Shown: positions 9,854 through 21,200, counted from the stretch's first letter. The stretch is 64,000 bases of DNA from Rhodococcus sp. PAMC28707 (GCF_004795915.1 NZ_CP039253.1:124001-188000), one strand, 5' to 3'. Notes: generated by a model from the letters alone, not told the origin. Program-made: numbers and translations.

Positions 9854-10903
9854 TCAGGACAACAGTTGAGCGAGCGTGTCCCAGCCGACGACGGAGTCCA
9901 CTGCCAGGCCACAGAAAACCAGTGCCAGATATTCGTTCGAGAGAATGAAAAGCTTCATCGGCTTGACCGGAGTTCCCGCCCGGACACCTGCGTAAAGACG
10001 ATGGGCCACGATAAGGAACCAAGCGCCGGCCGCCACGGCGATCACGGCGTAGATGACGCCGGATCCGGGCGTGAGTGCCAACGTCGCAGCAACAGTCGCC
10101 CACGCGTACAAGACGATGTGCTTCGTCACCTTCTGCTCGGATGCCACCGCCGGCAACATCGGAACGTTTGCAGCCTGGTAGTCCTCCTTGTAACGGAGCA
10201 TCAGAGCCCACGTGTGCGGGGGGGTCCAGAGAAAGATGACGAGGAACATCACGACGGCCTGCCAGCCGATCGTGCCGGTGACAGCCGACCAGCCGATCAT
10301 GACGGGCATGCAGCCAGCGGCGCCGCCCCACACCACATTCTGCGATGTCCGGCGTTTGAGGACCAGGGTGTAGACGAAGATGTAGAAACAAATCGTGACC
10401 ACGGCAAGGATGCCGCTGAGCAGGTTGGTGGTTGCCCACAACCAGAAGAACGAGATGACGCCGAGGCTGACCCCGAACACGAAGGCGTGCGACACCGGCA
10501 TCGCTCCACGAGCAAGAGGCCTCTTGGCAGTGCGAGCCATGATCTTGTCGATGTCTGCATCAGCGACCATGTTCAGACTGTTCGCACTGGCGGCCGCAAG
10601 CATTCCGCCGAACAGCGTGGTGAGGATCAGCATGGGCTGAACATGACCACGGTCGGCAAGCAACATCGCCGGAATCGTCGTCACCAGCAGCAGTTCGATC
10701 ACTCGAGGCTTGGTCAGGGCGACATAGGCCATGAACAATGCCAAAGCCCGACGGGGGGCCGAAGTGGGACGACTCGGAGCGGCTTCGCTTCCAGCGTCGG
10801 TACCGAGGTCGTTGTCCTCTGGATTGCTGGGACCGCTTGCGAATCCGTGGCCGCCGGACTGCTGCCCAATTCGCACTACGTCTCCTTGCACAGGCTCGAA
10901 CAC
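9854..10903 (-). CDS. ctaB: Protohaem IX farnesyltransferase CtaB (haem O synthase)
   Basis: This member of the UbiA prenyltransferase family transfers a farnesyl group to haem b, giving haem O, the CtaA substrate. The family motif is [19 protein letters not shown] (D-x-D-x-x-x-x-R). Others are [19 protein letters not shown] at the start of the membrane domain and [19 protein letters not shown]. It has about nine membrane segments. The 349-residue form starts at GTG 10903 and has about 55 hydrophilic residues before the membrane domain, longer than the M. tuberculosis homologue, so a downstream start is possible. It is divergent from tkt. Confidence 0.92.
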   Translation of the reverse strand: MFEPVQGDVVRIGQQSGGHGFASGPSNPEDNDLGTDAGSEAAPSRPTSAPRRALALFMAYVALTKPRVIELLLVTTIPAMLLADRGHVQPMLILTTLFGGMLAAASANSLNMVADADIDKIMARTAKRPLARGAMPVSHAFVFGVSLGVISFFWLWATTNLLSGILAVVTICFYIFVYTLVLKRRTSQNVVWGGAAGCMPVMIGWSAVTGTIGWQAVVMFLVIFLWTPPHTWALMLRYKEDYQAANVPMLPAVASEQKVTKHIVLYAWATVAATLALTPGSGVIYAVIAVAAGAWFLIVAHRLYAGVRAGTPVKPMKLFILSNEYLALVFCGLAVDSVVGWDTLAQLLS

Positions 10904-11195
10904 ACATGGTCATGCGTACGCGCGGTGATCACAGTCGGCGATTACCTACGTACTACTACAGGCGATGGTAGACGCCGAGCATCGCGGCTCCAATTCGCAG
11001 GCCCCCAAAGTGAGAAACATATCCCCTGCCGGGTAACTGCGTCAGGCCCGGGCAGCGAATGCAGCAGAGCCCGACGGGGGGAAGACACGACAATGAGCTG
11101 CCGCGGAACTAGGCTGGTGCTCGGCGGCATCTCGATCGAACCATGATCGAATGCACGTCGGCCTCAATTATACGAATGTCAGGAGATCTCTGCTC

Positions 11196-13292
11196 GTGTC
11201 GACCACAGACGATATTGACGTCCTCACCACGGCGCACCACCCCAGCGACTGGACGGACCTGGACACCAGGGCGGTCGATACCGTCAGAGTCCTCGCTGCG
11301 GACGCGGTTCAAAAGGTCGGAAACGGTCACCCCGGGACGGCGATGAGTCTCGCGCCACTCGCGTACACGCTGTTCCAGCGGACCATGCGCCACGATCCGA
11401 CCGACACACACTGGATCGGTCGCGACCGCTTCGTGTTGTCCTGCGGCCATTCGAGCCTGACGCTGTACTTGCAGCTCTACCTCGGCGGATTCGGACTCGA
11501 ACTGATCGACATCGAGTCCCTACGCACATTTGGGTCGAAGACACCCGGCCACCCCGAGTTCCGGCACACCGACGGCGTCGAGATCACCACCGGTCCGCTC
11601 GGTCAGGGACTGGCGTCGGCTGTCGGCATGTCCATGGCGTCGCGACGTGAGCGGGGATTGTTCGATCCTGAACCTGCGCTCGGCGCAAGTCCGTTCGACC
11701 ACTTCATCTACGTCATCGCTTCCGATGGCGACATCGAAGAAGGAATCACCTCCGAGGCATCCTCACTTGCCGGTACGCAGCAGCTCGGCAACCTCGTTCT
11801 CTTCTACGACGACAACAAGATTTCGATAGAGCATTCTACCGATATCGCATTGTCGGAAGACACCGCAGCACGCTACGAGGCGTACGGGTGGCACGTCCAG
11901 GTCGTCGAGGGCGGCGAGAACGTCACGGCGATAGAGACAGCCATCGAGGCAGCCAAGGCGGTGACCGACAAGCCGTCGATCATCGTTCTGCGCACCATCA
12001 TCGGCTTCCCCGCGCCGACGATGATGAACACCGGCGCCGTTCACGGTGCGGCGCTCGGCGAAGAAGAGATCGTGAAGGTCAAGAAGGCTCTCGGTTTCGA
12101 CCCGGAGAAGACGTTCGAGGTGACCGACGAGGTCATCGCGCATACACGCACCCTCCAGGAACGCGGCCGCAAGGCGCACGAAGAGTGGAACATCGAATTC
12201 GACGCCTGGGCAGCGCGTGAGCCCGAGCGCAAGAAGTTGCTCGACCGTCTCACCCAAGGGACCCTCCCAGAAGGATGGACCGATGTCCTCCCGACCTGGG
12301 AGCCCGGCAGCAAAGCCATCGCCACCCGAGCGGCCTCAGGCGAGGTTCTCAACGCGGTAGGACCCGTTCTCCCGGAACTGTGGGGCGGATCGGCAGACCT
12401 CGCGGGCAGCAACAACACCACCATCAAGGGTGCCAAGTCGTTCGGCCCCACCTCGATCTCCACCGACGACTGGGATGCAGAGCCATACGGTAGGACCCTG
12501 CACTTCGGTATCCGCGAGCATGCCATGGGCGCCATTCTGAGCGGCATCGTCATGCACGGACCGACGCGCGCCTACGGCGGCACGTTCATGCAGTTCAGTG
12601 ACTACATGCGCCCCGCCGTTCGGTTGGCGTCGCTGATGGACATCGATCCCATCTACGTGTGGACACACGACTCCATCGGTCTCGGCGAGGACGGCCCGAC
12701 CCACCAACCGGTCGAGCATCTCGCTGCTCTCCGCGCAATTCCGAATCTCTCGGTGGTCCGCCCAGGTGATGCCAACGAGACAGCCTTCGCATGGCAGGCC
12801 GTGCTGGCCAAGTCGAGCAGTAGTGGCCCGGTGGGGCTGGCACTGACGCGTCAGGGCATCCCGGTCCTGGCGGGAACCAGCTACGAGGGTGTGTCCAAGG
12901 GCGGTTACATTCTGTCGGACTCCCCGACCGCACCCGACGTCATCCTGATCGGTACCGGCTCGGAACTCCAGTACGCAGTAGAGGCCCAGAAGCTGCTCGC
13001 AGAGCAGTCGATAGCCGCTCGCGTCGTATCGATGCCGTGTGTCGAGTGGTTCGAAAGCCAGGACCAGAACTACCGCGACCAGGTGATTCCACCCACGGTC
13101 AAAGCCCGCGTCTCGGTCGAGGCCGGAATCGCAATGCCGTGGTACAAGATCGTCGGAGGGTTCGGGGAGATCGTTTCGCTCGAACACTACGGCGAGTCGG
13201 CGGACGCCAAAACACTGTTCCGCGAGTACGGATTCACAGCCGAGGCCGTCACCGCCGCCGCGCAGCGTTCGATCACCAACGTGAAGGGATGA
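11196..13292 (+). CDS. tkt: Transketolase
   Basis: This 698-residue ThDP enzyme of the non-oxidative pentose phosphate pathway interconverts xylulose-5-P/ribose-5-P with sedoheptulose-7-P/glyceraldehyde-3-P. Visible are [15 protein letters not shown] near residue 40, the ThDP-binding ASDGDIEEG near 168 and the pyrimidine-domain segment [23 protein letters not shown] 11196 is preceded by AGGAG with a 10-nt gap; an upstream in-frame ATG at 11151 lacks a ribosome site. It is the first gene of tkt-tal-zwf-opcA-pgl, with tal starting at its stop. Confidence 0.96.
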   Translation: MSTTDDIDVLTTAHHPSDWTDLDTRAVDTVRVLAADAVQKVGNGHPGTAMSLAPLAYTLFQRTMRHDPTDTHWIGRDRFVLSCGHSSLTLYLQLYLGGFGLELIDIESLRTFGSKTPGHPEFRHTDGVEITTGPLGQGLASAVGMSMASRRERGLFDPEPALGASPFDHFIYVIASDGDIEEGITSEASSLAGTQQLGNLVLFYDDNKISIEHSTDIALSEDTAARYEAYGWHVQVVEGGENVTAIETAIEAAKAVTDKPSIIVLRTIIGFPAPTMMNTGAVHGAALGEEEIVKVKKALGFDPEKTFEVTDEVIAHTRTLQERGRKAHEEWNIEFDAWAAREPERKKLLDRLTQGTLPEGWTDVLPTWEPGSKAIATRAASGEVLNAVGPVLPELWGGSADLAGSNNTTIKGAKSFGPTSISTDDWDAEPYGRTLHFGIREHAMGAILSGIVMHGPTRAYGGTFMQFSDYMRPAVRLASLMDIDPIYVWTHDSIGLGEDGPTHQPVEHLAALRAIPNLSVVRPGDANETAFAWQAVLAKSSSSGPVGLALTRQGIPVLAGTSYEGVSKGGYILSDSPTAPDVILIGTGSELQYAVEAQKLLAEQSIAARVVSMPCVEWFESQDQNYRDQVIPPTVKARVSVEAGIAMPWYKIVGGFGEIVSLEHYGESADAKTLFREYGFTAEAVTAAAQRSITNVKG

Positions 13293-13297
13293 CAGAC

Positions 13298-14422
13298 ATG
13301 ACCCAGAACAAGAATCTCGCCGCTCTCTCAGCCGCTGGAGTATCGGTATGGCTCGACGACCTGTCGCGTGACCGTATCTCCTCGGGCAACCTGCAGGAAC
13401 TGATCGACAGCAAGAGTGTCGTCGGCGTGACGACCAATCCGTCGATCTTCCAAGCAGCTCTCAGCAAGGGCAACGCCTACGACGCTCAGGTGACCGAACT
13501 GGCCGAACGTGGTGCCGATGTCGACGCCACCATCCGCACCGTCACCACAGACGACGTACGGAACGCGTGCGACATCTTCACTCCGGTCTTCGAAGCGACC
13601 GACGGAGTCGACGGACGCGTGTCCATCGAGGTAGATCCGCGCCTGGCACACGACACCGAGAAGACGGTCGCTCAGGCGGTCGAACTGTGGAAGATCGTCG
13701 ACCGGCCGAACGTCCTGATCAAGATCCCGGCAACCGAGGCAGGTATCCCTGCCATCGCCAAGGTCATCGGTGAAGGCATCAGCGTCAACGTGACGCTGAT
13801 CTTCTCCGTCGAACGCTACGAACTGGTCATCGGCGCATACCTCGAAGGTCTCGAAGCTGCTCGCGCGGCAGGGCACGACCTGTCGAAGATCCACTCGGTC
13901 GCGTCGTTCTTCGTCTCTCGCGTCGACACCGAGATCGATGCGCGCCTGAACAAGATCGGCACCCCTGCCGCGAAGGAACTCGAAGGCAAGGCCGCGCTGG
14001 CCAATGCGCGGCTCGCGTACGTGGCCTACCAGCAGGCGTTCGAGGTGGGCTCACGGTTCCACGATCTCGCTGGGTCCGGCGCACGCCCGCAGCGTCCACT
14101 GTGGGCGTCGACCGGGGTCAAGAATCCGGCATACCCGGACACCTTGTACGTCACCGATCTGGTCTCCCCCAACACTGTGAACACGATGCCGGAAAAGACC
14201 ATGGATGCGGTCGCCGATCATGGTGAGGTCACCGGCGACACTATTTCCGGTAAGGGTCCCGAATCCCAGGAAGTGTTCGACAAGCTTTCCGCCATCGGGA
14301 TCGATATTTCGGACGTATTCCTCACCCTCGAGAACGAGGGCGTCGAAAAGTTCGAGGCATCGTGGAACGAACTGCTCGAAGCCACCGGTGAGCAGCTTCG
14401 CCAAGCGGGCCAGAAGAGCTGA
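13298..14422 (+). CDS. tal: Transaldolase
   Basis: This actinobacterial-type transaldolase of about 374 residues moves a dihydroxyacetone unit from sedoheptulose-7-P to glyceraldehyde-3-[25 protein letters not shown] (Schiff-base lysine), SVNVTLIFS and [11 protein letters not shown] are visible. ATG 13298 is preceded by GAAGGGA at good spacing; ATG 13289, which overlaps the tkt stop as ATGA, is the alternative and would add three residues. It sits in the pentose-phosphate operon directly before zwf. Confidence 0.96.
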   Translation: MTQNKNLAALSAAGVSVWLDDLSRDRISSGNLQELIDSKSVVGVTTNPSIFQAALSKGNAYDAQVTELAERGADVDATIRTVTTDDVRNACDIFTPVFEATDGVDGRVSIEVDPRLAHDTEKTVAQAVELWKIVDRPNVLIKIPATEAGIPAIAKVIGEGISVNVTLIFSVERYELVIGAYLEGLEAARAAGHDLSKIHSVASFFVSRVDTEIDARLNKIGTPAAKELEGKAALANARLAYVAYQQAFEVGSRFHDLAGSGARPQRPLWASTGVKNPAYPDTLYVTDLVSPNTVNTMPEKTMDAVADHGEVTGDTISGKGPESQEVFDKLSAIGIDISDVFLTLENEGVEKFEASWNELLEATGEQLRQAGQKS

Positions 14423-14425
14423 TAC

Positions 14426-15982
14426 GTGGCCACCGCAGACACCGACCCGAAGAGCAATGCGGAGTGGCACAACCCACTTCGCGATCCTCGCGATAAACGC
14501 CTTCCTCGTATCGCCGGCCCGTGCAGCCTGGTGATATTCGGCGTCACTGGCGATCTCGCTCGAAAGAAGCTAATGCCTGCGGTGTACGACCTGGCGAACC
14601 GGGGGCTACTCCCCCCCGGTTTCGCTTTGGTCGGCTTCGCTCGTCGCGAGTGGGGCAACGAAGATTTCGCGAAGATCGTGCACGATGCAGTTCGCGATCA
14701 CGCACGAACGCCCTTCATCGAAGAAGTGTGGAACACACTCGCCGAAGGATTCCGATTCGTACAGGGTTCCTTCGACGACGACGCCGCCTTCGACGAATTG
14801 GCCCGCACGCTGGGCGAACTGGATGCAACACGTGGAACCGCCGGGAACCACGCCTTCTATCTTTCGGTTCCTCCCAGCGCGTTTCCGGTTGTGCTCGAAC
14901 AACTTTCGCGATCCGGGTTGGCGCAGAGCACGGACGACAAGTGGCGTCGCGTCGTTATCGAGAAGCCTTTCGGCCACGATCTGGCGAGCGCCAAGGAACT
15001 GAACGCCGTCGTGAACCGAGTGTTCCCCGAAGACACCGTCTTCCGCATCGACCACTATCTCGGCAAGGAAACAGTCCAGAACATACTGGCGCTGCGATTC
15101 GCGAACCAGTTGTTCGACCCGATCTGGAACGCGCACTACGTCGATCACGTCCAGATTACGATGGCCGAGGACATCGGCCTCGGTGGGCGGGCCGGCTATT
15201 ACGACGGCATCGGCGCAGCACGTGACGTGATCCAGAATCACCTGCTGCAACTGTTGGCCATCACTGCCATGGAGGAACCGGTCAGTTTCAGTCCCACCGA
15301 ATTACAGTCGGAGAAGATCAAAGTTCTCTCGGCAACGAAACTGGCGGAACCACTGGCCCAGACTTCGGCGCGCGGGCAATACAGCGCGGGCTGGCAGGGC
15401 AGTCAAAAGGTGAAGGGCCTGAAAGAAGAAGAAGGTTTCGACACCGAGTCCAATACCGAGACCTACGCCGCAATCACGCTCGAGGTCGACACGCGTCGAT
15501 GGGGTGGAGTTCCTTTCTATCTCAGGACAGGTAAGGCTCTCGGTCGCCGGGTTACCGAAATTGCGATGGTGTTCAAACGTGCGCCGCATCTTCCTTTCGA
15601 CGAGACCATGACAGAAGAACTCGGTCAGAATGCACTCGTCATCAGAGTTCAACCCGATGAGGGTGTGACGATGCGTTTCGGGTCCAAGGTGCCTGGCTCG
15701 AGCATGCAGGTTCGGGACGTCAGCATGGACTTCAGCTACGGCCAGGCGTTCACGGAATCATCACCGGAGGCCTACGAGCGGCTCATCCTCGATGTGCTGC
15801 TCGGTGAGCCGTCACTGTTCCCGGTCAACGCCGAGGTCGAGCTTTCGTGGCAGATTCTGGATCCGATTCTCGACTTCTGGGCAGCGGGTGGAACGGCCGA
15901 GCCGTACGAAGCGGGTACGTGGGGTCCGACATCGGGCGACGAAATGATGCACCGTACCGGACGCGAATGGAGAAGGCCGTGA
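14426..15982 (+). CDS. zwf: Glucose-6-phosphate 1-dehydrogenase
   Basis: This 518-residue enzyme catalyses the first oxidative pentose phosphate step, glucose-6-P to 6-phosphogluconolactone with NADP reduction. Visible are the dinucleotide-binding FGVTGDLARKKLMPA near residue 38 and the substrate/catalytic motif RIDHYLGKE near 208. GTG 14426 starts 3 bp after the tal stop. It is followed by opcA and pgl, which respectively assist the enzyme and use its product. Confidence 0.97.
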   Translation: MATADTDPKSNAEWHNPLRDPRDKRLPRIAGPCSLVIFGVTGDLARKKLMPAVYDLANRGLLPPGFALVGFARREWGNEDFAKIVHDAVRDHARTPFIEEVWNTLAEGFRFVQGSFDDDAAFDELARTLGELDATRGTAGNHAFYLSVPPSAFPVVLEQLSRSGLAQSTDDKWRRVVIEKPFGHDLASAKELNAVVNRVFPEDTVFRIDHYLGKETVQNILALRFANQLFDPIWNAHYVDHVQITMAEDIGLGGRAGYYDGIGAARDVIQNHLLQLLAITAMEEPVSFSPTELQSEKIKVLSATKLAEPLAQTSARGQYSAGWQGSQKVKGLKEEEGFDTESNTETYAAITLEVDTRRWGGVPFYLRTGKALGRRVTEIAMVFKRAPHLPFDETMTEELGQNALVIRVQPDEGVTMRFGSKVPGSSMQVRDVSMDFSYGQAFTESSPEAYERLILDVLLGEPSLFPVNAEVELSWQILDPILDFWAAGGTAEPYEAGTWGPTSGDEMMHRTGREWRRP

Positions 15983-16887
15983 TCGTCGATATCCCCGCCA
16001 CGACGACGAGGGCGGTGGGCAAGAAGCTGGTCGAGCTTCGTGAGTCCGGTGGCGCTGTCACCATCGGACGGGTGCTCACGCTCATCGTCGCCAGCCGTGA
16101 CGGCGCGCAAGCCGAGACTGCCATCGAGGCAGCCAATGAAGCGAGCCGAGAGCATCCGTGTCGCGTCATCGTCCTCATTCGAGGAGACCGCTCTGCCGAA
16201 TCCGGGCTGGATGCCCAGATTCGAGTGGGTGGCGATGCGGGAGCATCCGAGGTAGTGGTGCTCACGCTGCACGGTGAACTTGCCGAGCACGAGCACAGTG
16301 TCGTCATTCCTTTTCTGTTGCCGGACACCCCGATCGTAGTCTGGTGGCCGAACGAAGCGCCCAGGATCCCCGCGCAAGATCCGTTGGGCAAGTTGGCAAT
16401 TCGGCGAATTACCGATGCCACGAAGTCACCGGATCCGACGTCGACGATCAAGTCACGGCTCGAGAGTTACTCCCAGGGCGACTCGGATCTGTCGTGGAGT
16501 CGAGTCACCTACTGGCGTGGGTTGCTCGCCACCGCGCTGGATCAGGCTCCACACGAGAAGGTCGTGGACGTCACTGTTTCCGGCCTCGCAGAGGAGCCCG
16601 CACTCGACATCCTCGCCGGGTGGCTCGCAGCGAAACTCGAGGTACCCGTGCACCGCAGGACCGGTGAACTGAAAGTCGAACTGAAACGCGAGAACAGCGC
16701 GATCAGCATCGTCCGACCCCAGACCGGAAAGACGGCAACGCTGTCGAGAACAGGTCAACCCGACGCCGAGGTCGCACTCGCGCGCCGTGAGACTCGCGAG
16801 TGCCTTGCCGAAGAACTGCGCCGACTCGATACCGATGAAATCTATGAACTCGCATTGAAAGGGCTGTCCAAGGTGAGCTATGAGTGA
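15979..16887 (+). CDS. opcA: Glucose-6-phosphate dehydrogenase assembly protein OpcA
   Basis: This 302-residue OpcA-family protein is an accessory factor for Zwf activity in cyanobacteria and actinobacteria. The N-terminus (VIVDIPATTTRAVGKKL) and the segment RVLTLIVASRD match mycobacterial OpcA. I chose GTG 15979, overlapping the zwf stop (GTGA) with GGAG 6 nt upstream; ATG 15967 is the alternative. The C-terminal overlap with pgl is 8 bp. No enzyme motif is visible. Confidence 0.93.
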   Translation: MIVDIPATTTRAVGKKLVELRESGGAVTIGRVLTLIVASRDGAQAETAIEAANEASREHPCRVIVLIRGDRSAESGLDAQIRVGGDAGASEVVVLTLHGELAEHEHSVVIPFLLPDTPIVVWWPNEAPRIPAQDPLGKLAIRRITDATKSPDPTSTIKSRLESYSQGDSDLSWSRVTYWRGLLATALDQAPHEKVVDVTVSGLAEEPALDILAGWLAAKLEVPVHRRTGELKVELKRENSAISIVRPQTGKTATLSRTGQPDAEVALARRETRECLAEELRRLDTDEIYELALKGLSKVSYE

Positions 16888-17626
16888 GACTTCGGTTCTG
16901 CAATTCCTGGACGCGCAAGCACTGGTCGACGCTGCGCGGTCCCGGTTCGTCGAAGTGGTTGTCGCCGCCCAGGCCGATCGTGGGTCTGCCTCGGTCGTAC
17001 TGACGGGGGGCGGCACCGGAATCGCACTGCTCGAAGCCCTGCGAGAGGACTCCGGCGCAATCGACTGGTCGCAAGTGGACGTCTACTTCGGTGACGAACG
17101 CTTCCTTCCATCGGGCGATTCGGAGCGCAACGAAGTGCAAGCCAGGAACGCTCTGCTCGACCACGTCCCGGTTCATCCGGACCGTGTGTTCCCGATGGCC
17201 GCGTCCGACGGGCCGCACGGGAGCGATGCACGACTCGCCGCCGTGAGCTATGCCCAGATTCTGGCGTCGCATTCGGAGGGGGACCATACTCCTGCGTTCG
17301 ACATCCATCTGCTCGGCATGGGAGGTGAGGGCCACATCAATTCGCTCTTCCCGCACACCGATGCAGTGCGCGAGAAGACTCACTACGTCGTTGCCGTCGA
17401 GGACTCCCCCAAGCCACCGCCGGTTCGAATCACGTTGACACTACCGGCAATTCAACGTGCCAAGCATGTGTGGTTGCTGGTGTCCGGTGCCGCGAAGGCC
17501 CAAGCGGTATCCGCTGCCGTAGGTGGCGCCGACCCAGTCGACATACCGTCTGCCGGCGCGCTCGGCTCTACCTCGACCGTATGGTTCCTCGACGCGGATG
17601 CAGCATCGGGACTTGCCACCGACTGA
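16880..17626 (+). CDS. pgl: 6-phosphogluconolactonase
   Basis: This 248-residue protein of the SugarP_isomerase/6PGL fold hydrolyses 6-phosphogluconolactone made by Zwf. Diagnostic stretches are VLTGGGTGIALLEAL, VDVYFGDERFLP and LLGMGGEGHINSLFPH. The ATG at 16880 lies inside the opcA 3' end (8 bp overlap), so translation is probably coupled. It is the last gene of the pentose-phosphate operon and is followed by a GC-rich hairpin. Confidence 0.95.
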   Translation: MSETSVLQFLDAQALVDAARSRFVEVVVAAQADRGSASVVLTGGGTGIALLEALREDSGAIDWSQVDVYFGDERFLPSGDSERNEVQARNALLDHVPVHPDRVFPMAASDGPHGSDARLAAVSYAQILASHSEGDHTPAFDIHLLGMGGEGHINSLFPHTDAVREKTHYVVAVEDSPKPPPVRITLTLPAIQRAKHVWLLVSGAAKAQAVSAAVGGADPVDIPSAGALGSTSTVWFLDADAASGLATD

Positions 17627-17637
17627 AGGCACTCTAG

Positions 17638-17678
17638 ACGGCGCCGATCCTTGTCATCTCAGACAGGTTCGGCGCCGT
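17638..17678. terminator. Hairpin at the 3' ends of pgl and the facing small ORF
   Basis: ACGGCGCCGA (17638-17647) pairs perfectly with TCGGCGCCGT (17669-17678). The hairpin lies 12 bp after the pgl stop and overlaps the last codons of the possible minus-strand ORF. No T-run follows in either direction, so efficiency is uncertain. Confidence 0.55.
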
Positions 17679-17832
17679 GCGTGCCGGATTCGAGAGCCTG
17701 TTCGGTGTCGACCGGGGTCTGGCTGATCGGGGTTTGCCTTGCCGGCATCTGGACTCGACGTCCCCCGTGCCCGACCGAGCGGTAAGCCCTTCCGTCGCGC
17801 CATGATTCGATGCTTTCTCTGCATTGTGACAT
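17659..17832 (-). CDS. Possible small protein of 57 residues (unknown)
   Basis: The pgl-ppc gap of about 350 bp holds a 58-codon frame starting MSQCRESIESWRDGRAYRSV and ending THGAEPV. Its ATG (17832-17830) is preceded by a near-ideal AAGGAGG with a 5-nt gap, which is the main support. I recognise no domain; it is hydrophilic, has one cysteine and no membrane segment. It lies downstream of ppc on the same strand and ends inside the hairpin shared with pgl. The rest of the gap shows only the ppc terminator. Confidence 0.45.
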   Translation of the reverse strand: MSQCRESIESWRDGRAYRSVGHGGRRVQMPARQTPISQTPVDTEQALESGTHGAEPV

Positions 17833-17940
17833 TTCTGCCTCCTTGGTCCGCGGTCCCGTCCCCCTACCTCTTATGACGCGCCGACAACGGGACCGGTTCC
17901 ACCGACGCCCCTATTCGTTCGATCGTGCCGAACCGCTCGC

Positions 17941-17967
17941 CGCCCGGGACCGCTCGAGCCCCGGGCG
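17941..17967 (-). terminator. Hairpin downstream of ppc
   Basis: CGCCCGGG and CCCGGGCG form an 8-bp GC stem with an 11-nt loop, 10 bp after the ppc stop in the direction of transcription. No T-run follows, as is common in high-GC actinobacteria. Confidence 0.55.
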
Positions 17968-17976
17968 AACGAAACC

Positions 17977-20799
17977 TCAGCCGCTGTTGCGAAGTGCGGT
18001 GGCGAGACCGTTCATCGTCAACAGAATTCCGCGTTTGACGCGTTCATCCGTATCGCCGGCGCGGAACCTGCGCAACATTTCCACCTGCATCTGGTTCAGC
18101 GGTTCGAGATACGGGAACCTGTTGTGAACCGAGCGCTCCAACGCAGGGTTGTCCTCGAGCAGTCGAGTGTGACCGGTGATCCGCAGATACATACGCACCG
18201 TCTTAGCGTGCTCGACCTCGATCATGCCGAAGATCCGTCCGCGTAGCTCCCGATCCGGGACGAGCTCTGCGTAGCGCGCGGCAATACCCAAGTCCGACTT
18301 GGCCATCACCTGGGCAAGGTTGGACAACACGGTCTGGAAGAACGGCCATGTCCGATACAGATCGGTGAGAGAAGCAAATTTGTCCTCGTCCCCGCCCACC
18401 CACTCTTCTATCGCAGTTCCCGTTCCGTACCAGCCCGGAAGCATGACTCGACACTGACTCCACGACATGACCCACGGGATCGCGCGGAGGTCGCTCACCG
18501 AGTTGGTCGGCTTACGGGATGCTGGACGGCTACCGATGTTCAACTCACCGACCTCCGCTACCGGCGTCGCCATCCGGAAGTACTCGACGAATCCGGGCTC
18601 GTCATGGACCAGTCGGCCGTATGCCGCACGCGCTCGCTCGGCTAGATCGTCGAGTACTGCGTAGGCAGGCTCCGCATCCTCGCCCAGGCCCTCGACATCC
18701 AACAACGTCGACTCGAGCGTTCCTGCTACGAGCGATTCCAGATTCCGCCGAGCCCTGGAAGGCTCGGCATACTTAGCGGCGATGATCTCGCCCTGCTCGG
18801 TCAGTCGAAGTGAGCCCTGGACGACCCCCGGCGGCTGCGCCAGTATCGCGTCGTAGCTCGGGCCACCACCGCGGCCGATAGTGCCTCCGCGGCCATGGAA
18901 GAGCCGCAACCTGACCCCAGTCTTGCGCGACGCCTCGAGTAGATCGAGTTCAGCTCGATACAGCGCCCAGTTGGCGGCCAGATATCCGCCGTCCTTGTTG
19001 GAGTCCGAGTAACCCAGCATCACTTCTTGGTTCATACCGCGACCAGCGATCAACGCTCGATACACGGGAACTTCGAGAGTGGCGATCAACGTCGCCGCGC
19101 CCTGTTGCAGGTCCTCGATTGTCTCGAACAACGGCACGACGCCCACGGACGACGTCGGTGCCGACCCGTCGACTCCGGGGTCGAAGATTCCCGCCTCCTT
19201 GAGCAACAAGGCTGCCTCGAGCATGTCGCTGACGGACTCGCACATGCTGATGATGTAGTTCTGGATCGTGTCGGGACCCAGATGATCGATCGCTTCCTTG
19301 GCAGCTCGAACGATGCCCAGTTCCTTCGTCGCGAGCTCGCTGAGCTCTGCGGTCGGACCGATCAATGGACGCCGGGTCGTCAGTTCACGAGAGAGTACTG
19401 CCACTCGGTCCGCCTCGTCGAGTGACAGGTAGTCCTGGTGTACGCCGGCCCATGCGAGAAGCTCGGCGACCACAACTTCGTGAGTTTCGGAATTCTGTCG
19501 CATGTCCAACGCTTGCAGGTGAAAGCCGAATGTCTCGACGGACTGCCGCAACTTACGAAGGCGATCATCGGCAATCAGTGCGTCACCGTCTGCACGCAAA
19601 GCACGATCGACCGTGTCCAAATCGTCGAGAACGTCCTGTGGCCGAGGATACGGCGCCGCCCCACGATCGAGCGTCGAGACCGGTACCGAGTCGAGGACCG
19701 CGGCCGCCGTGGCCGACAGTCGTGCTCGAATACCTGCTATGGCCACTCGATACGGCTCATCGGACCGACGATCATCCGGCTCACGGGAGTTGGAAGCGAG
19801 GGTGAGCAGGTCCTCGGTGACGGCCACCAGCCTGGCAGACATCGACAGTTCCTTCTCGAGGGAGACCAATTCGTCCAAGTAGTACGCAAAGGCGACGTAC
19901 CCGGCTTGGTGCGTGGCGGTATGTACCACCTCTGCGGTGACGTTCGGATTTCCGTCCCGATCTCCACCGATCCACGAACCAGGACGCAGGATGGGTCGCG
20001 CCAGCAGATTGCTGTCCGGCCACCGGAGCCGAAGTGCGCTCCGCACATCGGCGTTCAGCGCGGGGATGACATCGAACAACGAGGATTCGAAATAGCGAAG
20101 ACCGACTTCGATCTCGTCTTGAATACGCAAGCGCGACAGACGAATCAGAGCTGTTTCCCACAGGGTCAGTACTTGACGTCGGATCTGGGTGTCGATGGAA
20201 GTCAATTCCTGCGCGGAACTCGAGGCCTTGGCCGTCGAGACGACCTGGCGCCGACGCATGAGGTCGGTGATTCTCGCCTGGACGTCGAATACGGTACGTC
20301 GACGGGTCTCGGTGGGATGCGCGGTGATCACCGGCGAGACCAATGCGTCCGCCAGCGCTTCGGTCACCTGCGACTGCGTGAGGCCCGCTGCATCGAGCGC
20401 GAGCCACGTTGCATCGAGACTGCTGGCCTGCGGCGGATCGTTTCTGTCGACGTGGATGGCGCGACGCCGCTCGCGGTGTAAGTCTTCCGCGAGATTTGCA
20501 AGGAGCGAGAAGTGACTGAACGCTCGAATCAATGGAATCGCTTGGGCTACATCGGCATCGGCATAAAAGCCGGCAGAATCCTCGCGCTCCACCTCGGATC
20601 GGCGAACAGCAAAAGAAGCGAGCCGCGCTCGTTCGACGAGATCGAACACGTCAGAGCCTTCGTGTTCGCGGATGATGTCTCCGAGGATTCCACCGAGATA
20701 GCGGATGTCCTCACGGAGGGGCTCGGTCAACTCACGGCCCTGAGTGGTCGGTGTAACGAATGCGGGTGAACCGACCGACTCGAAGGAGGATTCGCTCAT
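17977..20799 (-). CDS. ppc: Phosphoenolpyruvate carboxylase
   Basis: This 940-residue enzyme makes oxaloacetate from PEP and bicarbonate, replenishing the TCA cycle. Visible are the catalytic histidine in [14 protein letters not shown], the glycine loop [16 protein letters not shown], and [13 protein letters not shown]. The C-terminus ends in RNSG, close to the conserved QNTG carboxy end of the family. The ATG lies 6 nt after a GATACT hexamer, so the transcript could be leaderless. It is transcribed after secG, with no clear coupling. Confidence 0.97.
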   Translation of the reverse strand: MSESSFESVGSPAFVTPTTQGRELTEPLREDIRYLGGILGDIIREHEGSDVFDLVERARLASFAVRRSEVEREDSAGFYADADVAQAIPLIRAFSHFSLLANLAEDLHRERRRAIHVDRNDPPQASSLDATWLALDAAGLTQSQVTEALADALVSPVITAHPTETRRRTVFDVQARITDLMRRRQVVSTAKASSSAQELTSIDTQIRRQVLTLWETALIRLSRLRIQDEIEVGLRYFESSLFDVIPALNADVRSALRLRWPDSNLLARPILRPGSWIGGDRDGNPNVTAEVVHTATHQAGYVAFAYYLDELVSLEKELSMSARLVAVTEDLLTLASNSREPDDRRSDEPYRVAIAGIRARLSATAAAVLDSVPVSTLDRGAAPYPRPQDVLDDLDTVDRALRADGDALIADDRLRKLRQSVETFGFHLQALDMRQNSETHEVVVAELLAWAGVHQDYLSLDEADRVAVLSRELTTRRPLIGPTAELSELATKELGIVRAAKEAIDHLGPDTIQNYIISMCESVSDMLEAALLLKEAGIFDPGVDGSAPTSSVGVVPLFETIEDLQQGAATLIATLEVPVYRALIAGRGMNQEVMLGYSDSNKDGGYLAANWALYRAELDLLEASRKTGVRLRLFHGRGGTIGRGGGPSYDAILAQPPGVVQGSLRLTEQGEIIAAKYAEPSRARRNLESLVAGTLESTLLDVEGLGEDAEPAYAVLDDLAERARAAYGRLVHDEPGFVEYFRMATPVAEVGELNIGSRPASRKPTNSVSDLRAIPWVMSWSQCRVMLPGWYGTGTAIEEWVGGDEDKFASLTDLYRTWPFFQTVLSNLAQVMAKSDLGIAARYAELVPDRELRGRIFGMIEVEHAKTVRMYLRITGHTRLLEDNPALERSVHNRFPYLEPLNQMQVEMLRRFRAGDTDERVKRGILLTMNGLATALRNSG

Positions 20800-20869
20800 T
20801 CCCTCAGTATCGCCGAGTCGAGCCGCGAGCGCAGCCCAAGACCGGATCGATACCGCAGTCAGCCGAATA

Positions 20870-21103
20870 TCAGGAGTACTTGATCTCCAGACCGATTCCG
20901 AGAATCGCGATGAGCCACACCACTCCGGTGAAAATCGTCAAACGATCGAGATTCTTCTCGACCACAGTCGAGCTGGACAAGCTCGACTGGACGCCGCCAC
21001 CGAACAGACTGGACAGACCGCCGCCCTTGCCGCGATGCAGCAGGATCAACAAAATCAACGCCAGACTGGTGATAACCAGCAGGATATCCAGAAACAGATC
21101 CAT
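20870..21103 (-). CDS. secG: Protein translocase subunit SecG
   Basis: This 77-residue SecG has two membrane helices (about residues 3-22 and 54-73) separated by the conserved cytosolic [18 protein letters not shown] loop. It is a component of the SecYEG channel. I chose ATG 21103 ([10 protein letters not shown]), which matches homologues and has GAGGTG just upstream; GTG 21109 would add two residues. It lies between tpiA and ppc as in other actinobacteria. Confidence 0.95.
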   Translation of the reverse strand: MDLFLDILLVITSLALILLILLHRGKGGGLSSLFGGGVQSSLSSSTVVEKNLDRLTIFTGVVWLIAILGIGLEIKYS

Positions 21104-21150
21104 GTCCACCTCAAAATCGATTGGATGCCTTTGGCAGCTTACCTGCCTTA

Positions 21151-21200
21151 CGAACAGGTTCGGACACCGTGCCCGAAGAGCACGGTGTCCGAACTGTTCG
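21151..21200 (-). terminator. Long hairpin between tpiA and secG
   Basis: Arms at 21151-21172 and 21180-21200 form a 21-bp stem with a single bulged G and a 7-nt loop (core arm GTTCGGACACCGTGC). It sits between the tpiA stop and the secG start on the minus strand. No T-run follows; it may terminate, attenuate or stabilise the tpiA end. Confidence 0.65.

Noticed and set aside
9563..11146. Plus-strand open frame of 527 codons across ctaB
   Set aside because: It is antisense to ctaB and spans the ctaB-tkt intergenic region; no ribosome site or domain.
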